A stretch of 64,000 bases of DNA from Ruoffia halotolerans. Lineage in GTDB: Bacteria; Bacillota; Bacilli; Lactobacillales; Aerococcaceae. Shown here piece by piece: positions 8,978 to 18,039 of the stretch. Both the position numbers and the translations under genes were made by a program. The stretch spans positions 17,116 through 81,115 of the forward strand of contig NZ_JACAOA010000010.1 in NCBI RefSeq assembly GCF_014049385.1, given 5' to 3'. The notes under the pieces are model-generated. The model made no database searches. It worked only from the letters and a program-made list of their open reading frames with translations, and was not told where the DNA came from. Positions within the stretch are counted from its first letter, which is position 1; each line of letters starts with the position of its first letter.

Positions 8978-10495
8978 GTGAGTTTAACTATTCAAAAAAC
9001 AATTCACCAGTTTGTTGATCTGGCAATTCAAACCAAAGCACTCAATGAATTAGATCGAAATTATACTGTTAATCGCTTATTGGCCATTTTAAAGTTAAAA
9101 GAAGCTGGCGAGTTTGTAGCTTCTGACGAAACAACGTCGTTACTTGATTATATGGACTTAATGATTCAATATGCCAAAGACACACATATTATTGATGACA
9201 CACAAGCTGATACAGAGATGTTTGAAGCATCTATTATGGACTTAATTACGCCTTTACCATCAGAAGTTAATCGTATATTTTGGGAGGAATATCGAGAAAG
9301 TCCCTCAGCTGCGACCGATTATTTTTATGATTTATCTCAACGGAATGATTACATTAAGACTAGAAATATTGCGAAGAATATTATTTTTACAGGGCAAAGC
9401 GACTATGGTGACTTAGAAGTAACGATTAATCTATCGAAGCCCGAAAAAGACCCTAAAGAAATTGCGAAAGCCGCAAAACAAGTCAGTGTCAATTATCCTA
9501 AGTGTGTTCTATGTATCGAGAATGAAGGTTATGAAGGTCATGCTAATCACGCAGCCCGTCAAAATCATCGTATTATTCGCATTAAATTAGACCAAGAAAC
9601 CTTTGGTTTTCAATATTCACCTTATGTTTACTACAATGAGCATTCAATTTTTTTGAATGAGACGCACAAGCCGATGGTTGTTGATCGTAGATGTTTTAGA
9701 AATATATTAGATATCGTTGAAATCTTACCGCATTATTTTGTAGGGTCAAATGCTGATCTTCCGCGTGTTGGAGGCTCCATCTTAGCCCATGATCATTATC
9801 AAGGTGGACGTCATGTGTTTCCAATGGAAAAAGCAGCTAGTTATAAGCAGGTTCAATTAGAGCGATTCAATCGCATTGAGGCGGAATTAGTTCATTGGCC
9901 AATGTCTGTGATTCGGTTAAAAAGTCAAGATATCGAAGAATTAGTTGAGGCATCAACCTTTATCTTGGATCAATGGATTGATTATTCAGATGAAACCTTA
10001 GATATTATTGCCTACACAGGTGAAGAGCGACATAATACAATCACCCCCATTGCACGGTTTAAAGATGGAAAGTATGAAATGGATCTTGTATTGCGAAATA
10101 ATCGTGTGAGTGAGGAGTTTCCTGACGGTATCTTCCATCCACATAAAGATGTTCATCATATTAAAAAGGAAAATATCGGTCTGATCGAAGTTATGGGACT
10201 AGCCGTATTACCACCACGATTAGTGGATGAATTAGAGACTGTTAAAAAGTATTTATTAAAACAAATATCCTTAGATGAAGTCACACCTATTCACCGAGCG
10301 TGGGCAGAAGAGATTGCGAATAGAACGAATACGATTACTGAAGCGAATATTCAAGCAGTGATTGAAAAGAATGTGACCTTGAAATTCCAACGCGTATTAG
10401 AAGATGCGGGTGTATTCAAACAGACAGACGAAGGTCGTTTAGGATTCTTGCGTTTTATCAAAGTATTAAATAAAAGTAGAGGTGGAAATGCATGA
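8978..10495 (+). CDS. galT: UTP-hexose-1-phosphate uridylyltransferase (class II GalT)
   Basis: Transfers UMP between UDP-glucose and galactose-1-phosphate. The 505-residue protein is the Firmicutes class II form, which is much longer than E. coli GalT. Landmarks are NYPKCVLCIENEGYEGHAN, RIIRIKLDQETFGFQYSPY, FVGSNADLPRVGGSILAHDH with the nucleotidyl-transfer histidine region, and EEFPDGIFHPHKDVHHIKKEN. The start is GTG at 8978 behind TTTGGAGGAGG; no ATG is better placed. The stop overlaps the galE start by four bases (ATGA), indicating translational coupling. Confidence 0.95.
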   Translation: MSLTIQKTIHQFVDLAIQTKALNELDRNYTVNRLLAILKLKEAGEFVASDETTSLLDYMDLMIQYAKDTHIIDDTQADTEMFEASIMDLITPLPSEVNRIFWEEYRESPSAATDYFYDLSQRNDYIKTRNIAKNIIFTGQSDYGDLEVTINLSKPEKDPKEIAKAAKQVSVNYPKCVLCIENEGYEGHANHAARQNHRIIRIKLDQETFGFQYSPYVYYNEHSIFLNETHKPMVVDRRCFRNILDIVEILPHYFVGSNADLPRVGGSILAHDHYQGGRHVFPMEKAASYKQVQLERFNRIEAELVHWPMSVIRLKSQDIEELVEASTFILDQWIDYSDETLDIIAYTGEERHNTITPIARFKDGKYEMDLVLRNNRVSEEFPDGIFHPHKDVHHIKKENIGLIEVMGLAVLPPRLVDELETVKKYLLKQISLDEVTPIHRAWAEEIANRTNTITEANIQAVIEKNVTLKFQRVLEDAGVFKQTDEGRLGFLRFIKVLNKSRGGNA

Positions 10496-11481
10496 ATGTA
10501 TTGGTGATTGGCGGAGCGGGCTATATTGGTTCGCATGCTGTGAATAAGCTTATTAAAAAAGGGTATGCAGTGAGTGTATTAGATAATCTTGTTACTGGGC
10601 ACCTTGATGCCGTTGATGAAAAGGCTACATTTTATCAAGGTGATATACGAGACAAAGCGAAGTTGAATGAAATAATTCAGGAAGAAAAAATAGAAGCTAT
10701 TTTTCACTTTGCGGCGAGTTCGCTGGTTGGTGAATCGGTTGAAAAACCACTTAAATACTTCAATAATAATGTGGTTGGAATGGAAGTATTACTAGAAGCG
10801 ATGATGGAAAATGACGTCAAGAAAATCATCTTCTCTTCAACTGCTGCTGTGTACGGTGAAGTTGAAACGGATTTGATTACAGAAAATGAACTCAAAAACC
10901 CAACCAGCCCTTATGGTGAAAGTAAATTAATGATGGAGCGGATGATTCAGTGGTGTGATACAGCATATGGTATTAAGTTTGTTTCATTGCGTTATTTTAA
11001 TGTTGCCGGTGCTTTAAGTACCGGTGAAATTGGTGAAGACCATGACCCTGAGACACATTTAATCCCAATTGTACTACAAGCAGCTTTAGGTCAACGCGAG
11101 GCAATTACTATCTTTGGTGATGATTATGCAACACCGGATGGAACCTGTATTCGTGACTACGTCCACGTCGAGGATTTAATTGATGCTCATATTCTCGCAC
11201 TAGAGTACTTAAATAATCACACAACGAGTCAAATATTTAACTTAGGTAGTAGTACGGGTTACTCTGTGAAAGAAATTGTTGAAGCAGCACGTAAAGTGAC
11301 AGGTAAAGAGATTCCCGCTATGATAGGAGAACGTCGAGCTGGAGATCCAGCTAAATTAGTTGCAGCGAGCGATAAAGCACGAGAAGTCCTTGGTTGGCAA
11401 CCGACGTATGAGAGAATTGAAGATATTATCCAAACTGCTTGGAAATGGCATGAAGCGAACCCGGATGGGTATAAGAAATAA
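10492..11481 (+). CDS. galE: UDP-glucose 4-epimerase
   Basis: Interconverts UDP-galactose and UDP-glucose. 329 residues. Rossmann NAD site GGAGYIGSH (7-15), FHFAASSLVGES, the S/T-Y-K catalytic set with SSTAAVYGE and SPYGESK (Y at about 141), RYFNVAGA, and FNLGSSTGYSVKEI in the substrate domain. The start overlaps galT by ATGA; the GGTGGAAATGC just before it supplies a ribosome site. A strong hairpin terminator follows six bases after the stop, ending the galKTE operon. Confidence 0.96.
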   Translation: MNVLVIGGAGYIGSHAVNKLIKKGYAVSVLDNLVTGHLDAVDEKATFYQGDIRDKAKLNEIIQEEKIEAIFHFAASSLVGESVEKPLKYFNNNVVGMEVLLEAMMENDVKKIIFSSTAAVYGEVETDLITENELKNPTSPYGESKLMMERMIQWCDTAYGIKFVSLRYFNVAGALSTGEIGEDHDPETHLIPIVLQAALGQREAITIFGDDYATPDGTCIRDYVHVEDLIDAHILALEYLNNHTTSQIFNLGSSTGYSVKEIVEAARKVTGKEIPAMIGERRAGDPAKLVAASDKAREVLGWQPTYERIEDIIQTAWKWHEANPDGYKK

Positions 11482-11486
11482 TAATC

Positions 11487-11519
11487 ATTGCAACTTATTA
11501 GGATAAGTTGCAATTTTTT
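11487..11519 (+). terminator. Terminator of galKTE
   Basis: ATTGCAACTTAT (11487-11498) pairs perfectly with ATAAGTTGCAAT (11503-11514) around a four-base loop, followed by TTTTT. Confidence 0.92.
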
Positions 11520-11531
11520 AATTATGGAATG

Positions 11532-11549
11532 CAAAAGTAAGCGCTTTTG
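11532..11549 (+). promoter_or_regulatory. Possible operator before the alpha-galactosidase gene
   Basis: CAAAAGTAAGCGCTTTTG contains the inverted repeat CAAAAG-N6-CTTTTG and the palindrome AAGCGCTT. It is LacI-family-like, but three cre positions do not match and no clear promoter was placed next to it. Confidence 0.3.
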
Positions 11550-11767
11550 TATTGATTTTAGCTATTCAATATTTGCATAACATTTTGAAGAAACACACCT
11601 GGACAGACCATGCTTATAATATGGGAAAAGTGCTAATACTCAAAATAAAAACGATTACCTCAGCAAATCCATATAGTTAACATTAGGATTTTAAGAAGAT
11701 TTTATTGTAAAATTGACTTATCATTTTAATTTCTAGTCAGTTTAATTAGGTATAAAGGAGATTTAAT

Positions 11768-13936
11768 ATGGCGATTTATAAAAAAGAAAATTTGTTTTAT
11801 ATTCACTCTAAAGATATGTCAATTATCTTAGAACAAAGAGGGGATTATTTATTTCAAAAGTACATTGGCAGACGAATTGATAAGTATAATTATTCAAATG
11901 CTATCATCGAAAGAGACCATTCATTCTCAGCAAATCCGACTCAAGACAATCGAGATTTTTCAATGGATACTACTAGACAAGTGGTCGGTGTAACTGGATT
12001 AGGAGATACGAGACAACCATCAATTCGTATTCAACATAGTAATAATGAGCTACTGCATTTCAAATATGTAGGGTATTCGATTGAAAAAGGAATAGTAGAA
12101 TCTGAGAAGTTACCTAACCCGTACTCCCGACAGGATGATGAAGAGACATTAATCATTAACTTAATAGATAAAGTGGCTAATATTCGTTTGAATGTATATT
12201 ATACCGTATATACGGGTACGAATACGATCACAACTTTTACTGAGGTTATTAACTTAGGCAATGAAAGCATTACAATCCATGAACAAATGAGTGTCATGCT
12301 GGATTTACCTAAACAAGAATACAAAGTAAAAAGTTTCCAAGGTGCATATGCTCGTGAAAAAACAGTTCGTGAGATAATCCTTGATCAAGGTATCTTCCAA
12401 GTTAGCTCCAATAGAGGTGCATCAGGTCATAGTCATACACCTTCTATTATAATGAGTGATATTGATACAAGTGAGGACTATGGTAATGCGTTATCTATTC
12501 AATTAATGTATAGCGGTAATTTCAAAATTATAGTACAACAAAGTCAATTGGGTGAAGTTAGATTATTAGCTGGATTGAACTCTGAAAACTTTATGTGGGA
12601 ACTTGAAGAAGGTAAAACATTTAATTCACCTGTAGCAGTAATAAATTTCTCAGACCAAGGTTTTACAGGGTTAACTCACGAAAGTCAGTTGTTTGTAAAA
12701 AATCATATCATACCTAAAAAATATTCGAATAAAATTCGTCCAATATTAGTTAATAATTGGGAAGCGACTTATTTTGACTTTACAAAGAATAAATTAATCG
12801 AATTAGCTAAAAAGGCAAAAGAAACCGGTATAGAACTGTTTGTATTAGATGATGGTTGGTTCGGTAACAGGAGTGATGATCGAAGGGCATTGGGAGATTG
12901 GGTTGTGAATGAATCAAAATTAGGCGGGTCTTTGGAAGAGTTGATCACTGAAATCAAATCTATGGGCTTGCAGTTTGGAATTTGGGTAGAACCAGAAATG
13001 ATATCAGAAGAAAGTGATCTATATAGAGCTCACCCTGAGTGGGTTATCCAAGCACCGGATCGCCCACACACGTATTCAAGAAGTCAGTTAGTGTTGGACT
13101 TATCTAAGGATGAGGTTGCTGAATATATTAAGAAAATGCTAGATAGCTTACTAGCCAATCATGATATTGATTATATTAAATGGGATATGAATAGGAATAT
13201 AACCAATCTAGGTAATGGGTCAACTTATAGTGAGACCATGAGACAATCTCATCAATATATAGTGAATCTGTATGAGATTGTGGACTATGTTACGAAGAAA
13301 TATCCGAATGTATTATTTGAAAGCTGTTCGGGTGGGGGTGGAAGAAATGATCTAGGAATGATGCGTTACTTCCCGCAAGTTTGGGCAAGTGATAATACGG
13401 ATGCTATCGATCGGCTTGCTATTCAATATGGATCAAGTTATCTATATCCTACGATATCGATGGGAGCGCACGTATCCGTTGCTCCTAACCATCAAGTCAA
13501 TCGTGTGACACCGTTAGAGACAAGGGGCGATGTTGCGATGATGGGTAATTTAGGGTACGAATTAGACCTAACGCAACTATCAATTGAAGAAATTGACATT
13601 GTTAAAGAACAAGTAGAGCGCTATAAAACAATTCGCGAGACTATACAGTTAGGTAAACAATATCGTTTAATAAATCCTGATAATCATTCAAATGAGACAG
13701 CAGTCGAGTTTGTCTCTGATCATCAAGTAGTTGTGACATATGTACGTATACTGTCAATGATTGAGCAAATGGAAACAACAGTTAAGCTAAAGGGACTTGA
13801 CCCAGATAAGTTTTATAAACTAGAAAATGATGGTGAAGTTTATTCTGGATCAGAATTAATGTATGCAGGTTTAACAATGTACTTACCTGCAGGTGATTTT
13901 CTAAGTAAACAGTTAATTCTAAATATTGTGGAATAA
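11768..13936 (+). CDS. Alpha-galactosidase, GH36
   Basis: Releases alpha-1,6-linked galactose from melibiose, raffinose and related sugars. The 722-residue length fits the tetrameric GH36 enzymes of Lactobacillales. An N-terminal beta-sandwich precedes the TIM barrel: VNNWEATYFDF, LDDGWFGNRSDDRRALGDW, the nucleophile motif DYIKWDMNRN (aspartate near 478) and SCSGGGGRNDLGMMRYFPQV followed by WASDNTDA with the acid/base aspartate. No signal peptide is present, so it is cytoplasmic and substrate must be imported, probably by the downstream ABC system. ATG follows AAAGGAG. A terminator separates it from the convergent AraC gene. Confidence 0.95.
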   Translation: MAIYKKENLFYIHSKDMSIILEQRGDYLFQKYIGRRIDKYNYSNAIIERDHSFSANPTQDNRDFSMDTTRQVVGVTGLGDTRQPSIRIQHSNNELLHFKYVGYSIEKGIVESEKLPNPYSRQDDEETLIINLIDKVANIRLNVYYTVYTGTNTITTFTEVINLGNESITIHEQMSVMLDLPKQEYKVKSFQGAYAREKTVREIILDQGIFQVSSNRGASGHSHTPSIIMSDIDTSEDYGNALSIQLMYSGNFKIIVQQSQLGEVRLLAGLNSENFMWELEEGKTFNSPVAVINFSDQGFTGLTHESQLFVKNHIIPKKYSNKIRPILVNNWEATYFDFTKNKLIELAKKAKETGIELFVLDDGWFGNRSDDRRALGDWVVNESKLGGSLEELITEIKSMGLQFGIWVEPEMISEESDLYRAHPEWVIQAPDRPHTYSRSQLVLDLSKDEVAEYIKKMLDSLLANHDIDYIKWDMNRNITNLGNGSTYSETMRQSHQYIVNLYEIVDYVTKKYPNVLFESCSGGGGRNDLGMMRYFPQVWASDNTDAIDRLAIQYGSSYLYPTISMGAHVSVAPNHQVNRVTPLETRGDVAMMGNLGYELDLTQLSIEEIDIVKEQVERYKTIRETIQLGKQYRLINPDNHSNETAVEFVSDHQVVVTYVRILSMIEQMETTVKLKGLDPDKFYKLENDGEVYSGSELMYAGLTMYLPAGDFLSKQLILNIVE

Positions 13937-13942
13937 TATATC

Positions 13943-13980
13943 AAAGAAACAGAAGCTAAATGTAGCTTCTGTTTCTTTAT
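13943..13980. terminator. Bidirectional terminator
   Basis: AAAGAAACAGAAGCTA (13943-13958) pairs with TAGCTTCTGTTTCTTT (13963-13978). It serves the alpha-galactosidase gene and the convergent AraC gene. Confidence 0.9.
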
Positions 13981-13990
13981 TAAAATATGA

Positions 13991-14827
13991 TTAAATAAAA
14001 TTTTCAACGTTGTTGATATGCTTAAATTCTGTCGGACTGACGCCATAAGTCGTTTTAAATGCTTTAGAGAAATGAAGTTGATCATAATATCCAACTTCTC
14101 TAGCAATAATATTAATTGGTTTGTTAGTGTGAAGAAGGAAATCAACAGCTTTGTTCATTCTTTTTTGAATTAAAAATTCTTGAGGAGATATATGATACTT
14201 CTCTTTAAATAATTTGTATAAATAGCTTCGGCTAATTCCAATATAAGCCGCGACTTCATTAATTGATATTTGCTTATGGTAATTATTTGAAATGTACTCA
14301 TATGCCACTTCTTCATAGCCTTGGTCCATCAATACCGAATGTTTCTTGGAAGGAAATTCCGAACTAAGTGCGTACAAAAGTCGATAAATATTTGCTTGAT
14401 ACCAAAACAGATTCATATCATCATCGGTCGTTTCAAGTGTATATTCGCAAATATCTTGAATGGTCTTAATGATTTCGCTATTTTTTTCGTAATGGACGAT
14501 GTGTTCTTTCTCTAAAGATGTATATTTAATAAACTTATCAAAGGCCTCGCCACTGAATCCAACCCAATAATTTCGCCAAGGCTTATTATGATCTGCATAA
14601 TATGTTACGTGTTGCCCTTGCCTTAAAATGAAGCCCTCATTGCTAGTAAGAGTATATGTATTATTGTCTACATTAAAAGTACCTATTCCTTCTTCGATAT
14701 AATGAATGACATAATTTTGATAGACTCTATAAGAATAGTTTTCCGCGGGTTTAAATTGCTGGATACCGCACTCGTCTATTCTTATATCATAATCATCGAT
14801 TTTGAAATGTTTCCACAGTTCACGCAT
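13991..14827 (-). CDS. AraC-family transcriptional regulator (MsmR/RafR-like)
   Basis: About 278 residues: an N-terminal cupin-like sugar-sensing domain (NYVIHYIEEGIGTFNVD, LRQGQHVTYY) and a C-terminal double helix-turn-helix (ISINEVAAYIGISRSYLYKLF, then EVGYYDQLHFSKAFKTTYGV). I set the start at the ATG at 14825-14827 because AAGGTGG lies just upstream; the ATG ten codons earlier has no ribosome site. It is divergent from the sugar importer and convergent with the alpha-galactosidase, so it is the likely activator of the alpha-galactoside genes, as MsmR and RafR are in related bacteria. The effector is inferred only from context. Confidence 0.88.
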   Translation of the reverse strand: MRELWKHFKIDDYDIRIDECGIQQFKPAENYSYRVYQNYVIHYIEEGIGTFNVDNNTYTLTSNEGFILRQGQHVTYYADHNKPWRNYWVGFSGEAFDKFIKYTSLEKEHIVHYEKNSEIIKTIQDICEYTLETTDDDMNLFWYQANIYRLLYALSSEFPSKKHSVLMDQGYEEVAYEYISNNYHKQISINEVAAYIGISRSYLYKLFKEKYHISPQEFLIQKRMNKAVDFLLHTNKPINIIAREVGYYDQLHFSKAFKTTYGVSPTEFKHINNVENFI

Positions 14828-14899
14828 AGTGTCCCACCTTAGTTGACATATTTCCATATTTTATAAACATTATATCATATATTTACGATTCAGATGAGA

Positions 14900-14929
14900 T
14901 ATAATGAAAGTAAGTTAAGCGTTTTCAAT
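14900..14929 (+). promoter_or_regulatory. Promoter and operator of the sugar importer
   Basis: TATAAT at 14900-14905 with GTTAAGCGTTTTCAAT at 14914-14929. The reverse complement of the latter, ATTGAAAACGCTTAAC, differs by one base from the operator at galK. Both lie just downstream of a -10 box, so one repressor, CcpA or a GalR-type protein, could control both units. Confidence 0.55.
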
Positions 14930-14955
14930 ATATTAATTTGAAAGGGAGATAAGAA

Positions 14956-16236
14956 ATGAGTAAAGGACGTAAATTGACGAAGTTTTTCTTAGTTTTCAGT
15001 ATGGTGTTTGGGGTTTTTGCTAGTTTGGGTAATCGAACTGCTAGTGCTCAAACAGAGATTACAGCATGGGCGTGGGATCCAAAGTTTAATATTAGGGCAC
15101 TTGAGGTAGCACAAGACATTTATACACAAGAAAATTCAGATATTTCTATTAATATTGTAGAAAGTGCACAAGATGATATCATACAACGACTAAATACATC
15201 TTTAAGTTCAGGCGTTACAGATGGTTTGCCAAATATTGTTTTAATTGAAGATTATCGTGCGCAAAGTTTCCTGAAAGCTTATCCAGATTCATTCTTGCCA
15301 TTAACAGATTATATTAATGCAGAAGATTTTGCTCCATATAAGATTCAAGCAACCTCAAGTGGTGACGAAGTTTATGGCGTTCCATTTGATACAGGTGTAA
15401 CTGGCTTATATATTCGTACCGATCTATTAGAAGAAGCGGGTTATACAATTGAAGATGTTACAGATATTACATGGTCAGAGCTACATGTAATCGGGAAAGC
15501 GATTCTTGAAGCAACAGATACAAAGTTACTTTCGATGGACTTGAATGATTTGGGATTGTTCCGTGCAATGATGAACGGAAGTGGGTCATGGTATACAACT
15601 GAGGATGGCTTGACACCAAATATTAGTGACAATATTGCTTTAAAAGAAGCGTTCACTACATTTAAAGCCATGTTTGATGATGGTCTAATTAATGTTCATA
15701 GCGATTGGGCTCAAATGTTACAAGCCTTTAATGGAGGTTTAGTCGCAACAGTTCCCCAAGGTAATTGGATTACACCATCAATTACTGCTCAAGAAGACCA
15801 ATCAGGATTATGGGGAGTTGCACCATGGCCTAGACAAGATGTTGAAGGCGCAGTGAATGCCTCTAACTTAGGTGGATCATCGTTTTATGTTATTAATACA
15901 GATGGCGCAGAAGAAGCTGCAAAGTTCTTAGCAGCAACTGTTGGTTCTAGTGAAGAGTTTTACAGTCAAATTATGTCGGAGTTTGGTGCAGTAGGAACAT
16001 ACCTTCCTGTTCTAGAAACGGATACTTATGATATGGAAGTAGATTACTTTGGCGGTCAACAAATATACAAGGACTTTGCTGAATGGTCAGAAGAAATTCC
16101 AGCAATAAACTACGGTGAACATACATATGCTATTGAAGATATTATGGTATCAGCATTACAAGAATATCTAGCAGGTGCTGATATTGATCAAGTTTTTGAA
16201 AATGCTCAGCAACAAGCGGAAAACCAGTTAAATTAG
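14956..16236 (+). CDS. Sugar ABC transporter substrate-binding protein
   Basis: A 426-residue family 1 extracellular solute-binding protein for the adjacent importer, probably for raffinose/melibiose-type galactosides. It has a signal peptide (KLTKFFLVFSMVFGVFASLG) ending in TASAQ. Gram-positive binding proteins are usually lipoproteins, but no lipobox cysteine is present anywhere near the cleavage region, so signal peptidase I cleavage after ASA is predicted. The mature part has the usual WAWDP opening and a GVPFDTGVTGLYIRTDLLEEAGY hinge region. ATG follows AAGGGAG. The permease genes follow after about 90 bp. Confidence 0.88.
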   Translation: MSKGRKLTKFFLVFSMVFGVFASLGNRTASAQTEITAWAWDPKFNIRALEVAQDIYTQENSDISINIVESAQDDIIQRLNTSLSSGVTDGLPNIVLIEDYRAQSFLKAYPDSFLPLTDYINAEDFAPYKIQATSSGDEVYGVPFDTGVTGLYIRTDLLEEAGYTIEDVTDITWSELHVIGKAILEATDTKLLSMDLNDLGLFRAMMNGSGSWYTTEDGLTPNISDNIALKEAFTTFKAMFDDGLINVHSDWAQMLQAFNGGLVATVPQGNWITPSITAQEDQSGLWGVAPWPRQDVEGAVNASNLGGSSFYVINTDGAEEAAKFLAATVGSSEEFYSQIMSEFGAVGTYLPVLETDTYDMEVDYFGGQQIYKDFAEWSEEIPAINYGEHTYAIEDIMVSALQEYLAGADIDQVFENAQQQAENQLN

Positions 16237-16328
16237 ACTCTATAGATTGAATAAATAACAGAATAAGGCGATGCTGGGATATTTAAATAACAGTGTCGCT
16301 TTGTTTTATACAAGTTAGGAGTATTTAC

Positions 16329-17201
16329 ATGAGTAATAGTAGAAGAAATAAATTGATGGGTTGGGCATTTATTATTGTGCCAACGTTATTAATTGTTCTA
16401 TTTTATTTTTATCCAATGTTTCGATCTTTTCTTTTATCATTAAATAGTGGTGCAGGAATCAACTTGGAGTTTGTCGGCTTAAGCAATTATAAGCGATTAA
16501 TGAACGATCCCGTATTCAAAAAAGCATTCACAAATACAATTATTTTCCTTATCTTTCAAGTACCTATAATGATTGTATTGGCAATGTTTTTCTCAGTAGT
16601 ATTGAATCAAAAAAGACTAAAAATGAGAGGAATATTTAGAACTCTTGTTTTCTTACCCTCTGTCACTTCCTTAGTAGCTTATTCATTGGTATTTAAATAT
16701 TTGTTCGCGAATAATGGTGTGATTAACCAATTTTTAATGTCCATCAATTTGATTGATAATCCAATTATATGGTTATCACATCCAATTTGGGCAAAGGTTG
16801 TTATTATTATTGCTATTACTTGGAGATGGACTGGATATAATATGATATTCTTTCTATCCGCATTACAAAATATCGATCCTCAAGTATACGAAGCTGCTGA
16901 TATTGATGGTGCAAATCCAATTCAAAAGTTTTTCAAAATTACAGTACCATTATTAAAGCCAGTAATCCTGTTTACTTCAATTACTTCTACAATCGGAACA
17001 TTACAATTATTCGATGAGCCGATGAATATTACTCAAGGTGGACCAGGAGATGCAACGATCACTGTATCTCAATACATTTATAATTTAAGCTTTAAGTATA
17101 CGCCTGACTTTGGGTATGCATCTGCTGTATCCTTTGTTATTGCAGTTGTTATAATAGTATTATCTTTAGTCCAATTGAAAGTAGGTAATCGAGATGACTA
17201 A
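16329..17201 (+). CDS. Sugar ABC transporter permease (MalF/LacF type)
   Basis: A 290-residue inner permease with six predicted membrane segments. The cytoplasmic EAA loop reads YEAADIDGANPIQKFFKITV at about residues 190-210 and docks on the ATPase. The frame is open from 16293, but the ATG at 16329 is the start: TTAGGAG precedes it and the sequence MSNSRRNKLMGWAF is typical, while the upstream 12 codons have no ribosome site. It overlaps the next permease by eight bases, which implies coupled translation. Confidence 0.92.
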   Translation: MSNSRRNKLMGWAFIIVPTLLIVLFYFYPMFRSFLLSLNSGAGINLEFVGLSNYKRLMNDPVFKKAFTNTIIFLIFQVPIMIVLAMFFSVVLNQKRLKMRGIFRTLVFLPSVTSLVAYSLVFKYLFANNGVINQFLMSINLIDNPIIWLSHPIWAKVVIIIAITWRWTGYNMIFFLSALQNIDPQVYEAADIDGANPIQKFFKITVPLLKPVILFTSITSTIGTLQLFDEPMNITQGGPGDATITVSQYIYNLSFKYTPDFGYASAVSFVIAVVIIVLSLVQLKVGNRDD

Positions 17202-18012
17202 AAAAGTATTAACATATGTTTTCTTAATTATAATGTCCATTGTTTTTGCCTTTCCTTTTTATTTCTTAATTGTAAGTGCAACAAATATTAGTATGGATGT
17301 TACAAGTGGACGTTTATTACCCGGTGCAGCATTAGTGGAAAACTGGCAAAAATTAATTGACCAAACGGATTTAATAAGAGCTTTTACTAACTCAACTATT
17401 ATTGCCTTCTTCCAAACGATACTTTCTTTATTAATCGGCTCAATGGCAGGCTATGGATTTGAAATATATAGAAGTAAAGCTACAGACTTTGTGTTTAATA
17501 TTTTATTAGCGTCTATGATGATACCATTTGCAGCATTAATTATTCCTTTATTTCAATTATTTGGTTTATTCTCGCGGGTTACGCCATTAATTGGTATCAA
17601 TTCGTATGCTTCAGTTTATTTACCATATATATCAACAGCGTTCCTAATCTTCTTTTTCAGACAAAACACCAAAATGTTTTCAAAAGAACTATTGGAAGCA
17701 GGTCGTATTGATGGCTTAACAGAATTTGGATTATTCTTTAGAATTTTTATGCCAACGATGAAAAATACATTTGCAGCAGCTGCAATCATTACTTTTATGA
17801 ATAGTTGGAATAACTATATTTGGCCACTAGTTACATTACAGACACCTAACAAACAAACGGTACCATTGCTCCTATCAAACTTAGGATCAAGTTACTCACC
17901 AGACTACGGGGTAATGATGATGGCGATATTAGTATCCATGATTCCAACAATAGTTATCTTCTTCGTTCTACAGAAGTACTTTGTGGCAGGAATGCTGGGT
18001 TCAGTTAAATAA
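17194..18012 (+). CDS. Sugar ABC transporter permease (MalG/LacG type)
   Basis: A 272-residue partner permease with six membrane segments. The EAA loop is LLEAGRIDGLTEFGLFFRIF near residue 170, and the ending KYFVAGMLGSVK is the hallmark C-terminus of MalG-family permeases. Its ATG lies inside the end of the preceding gene. The ATPase gene begins 28 bp downstream. Confidence 0.93.
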   Translation: MTKKVLTYVFLIIMSIVFAFPFYFLIVSATNISMDVTSGRLLPGAALVENWQKLIDQTDLIRAFTNSTIIAFFQTILSLLIGSMAGYGFEIYRSKATDFVFNILLASMMIPFAALIIPLFQLFGLFSRVTPLIGINSYASVYLPYISTAFLIFFFRQNTKMFSKELLEAGRIDGLTEFGLFFRIFMPTMKNTFAAAAIITFMNSWNNYIWPLVTLQTPNKQTVPLLLSNLGSSYSPDYGVMMMAILVSMIPTIVIFFVLQKYFVAGMLGSVK

Positions 18013-18039
18013 TTTATAGTAATATAAAAGGAGATCAAT

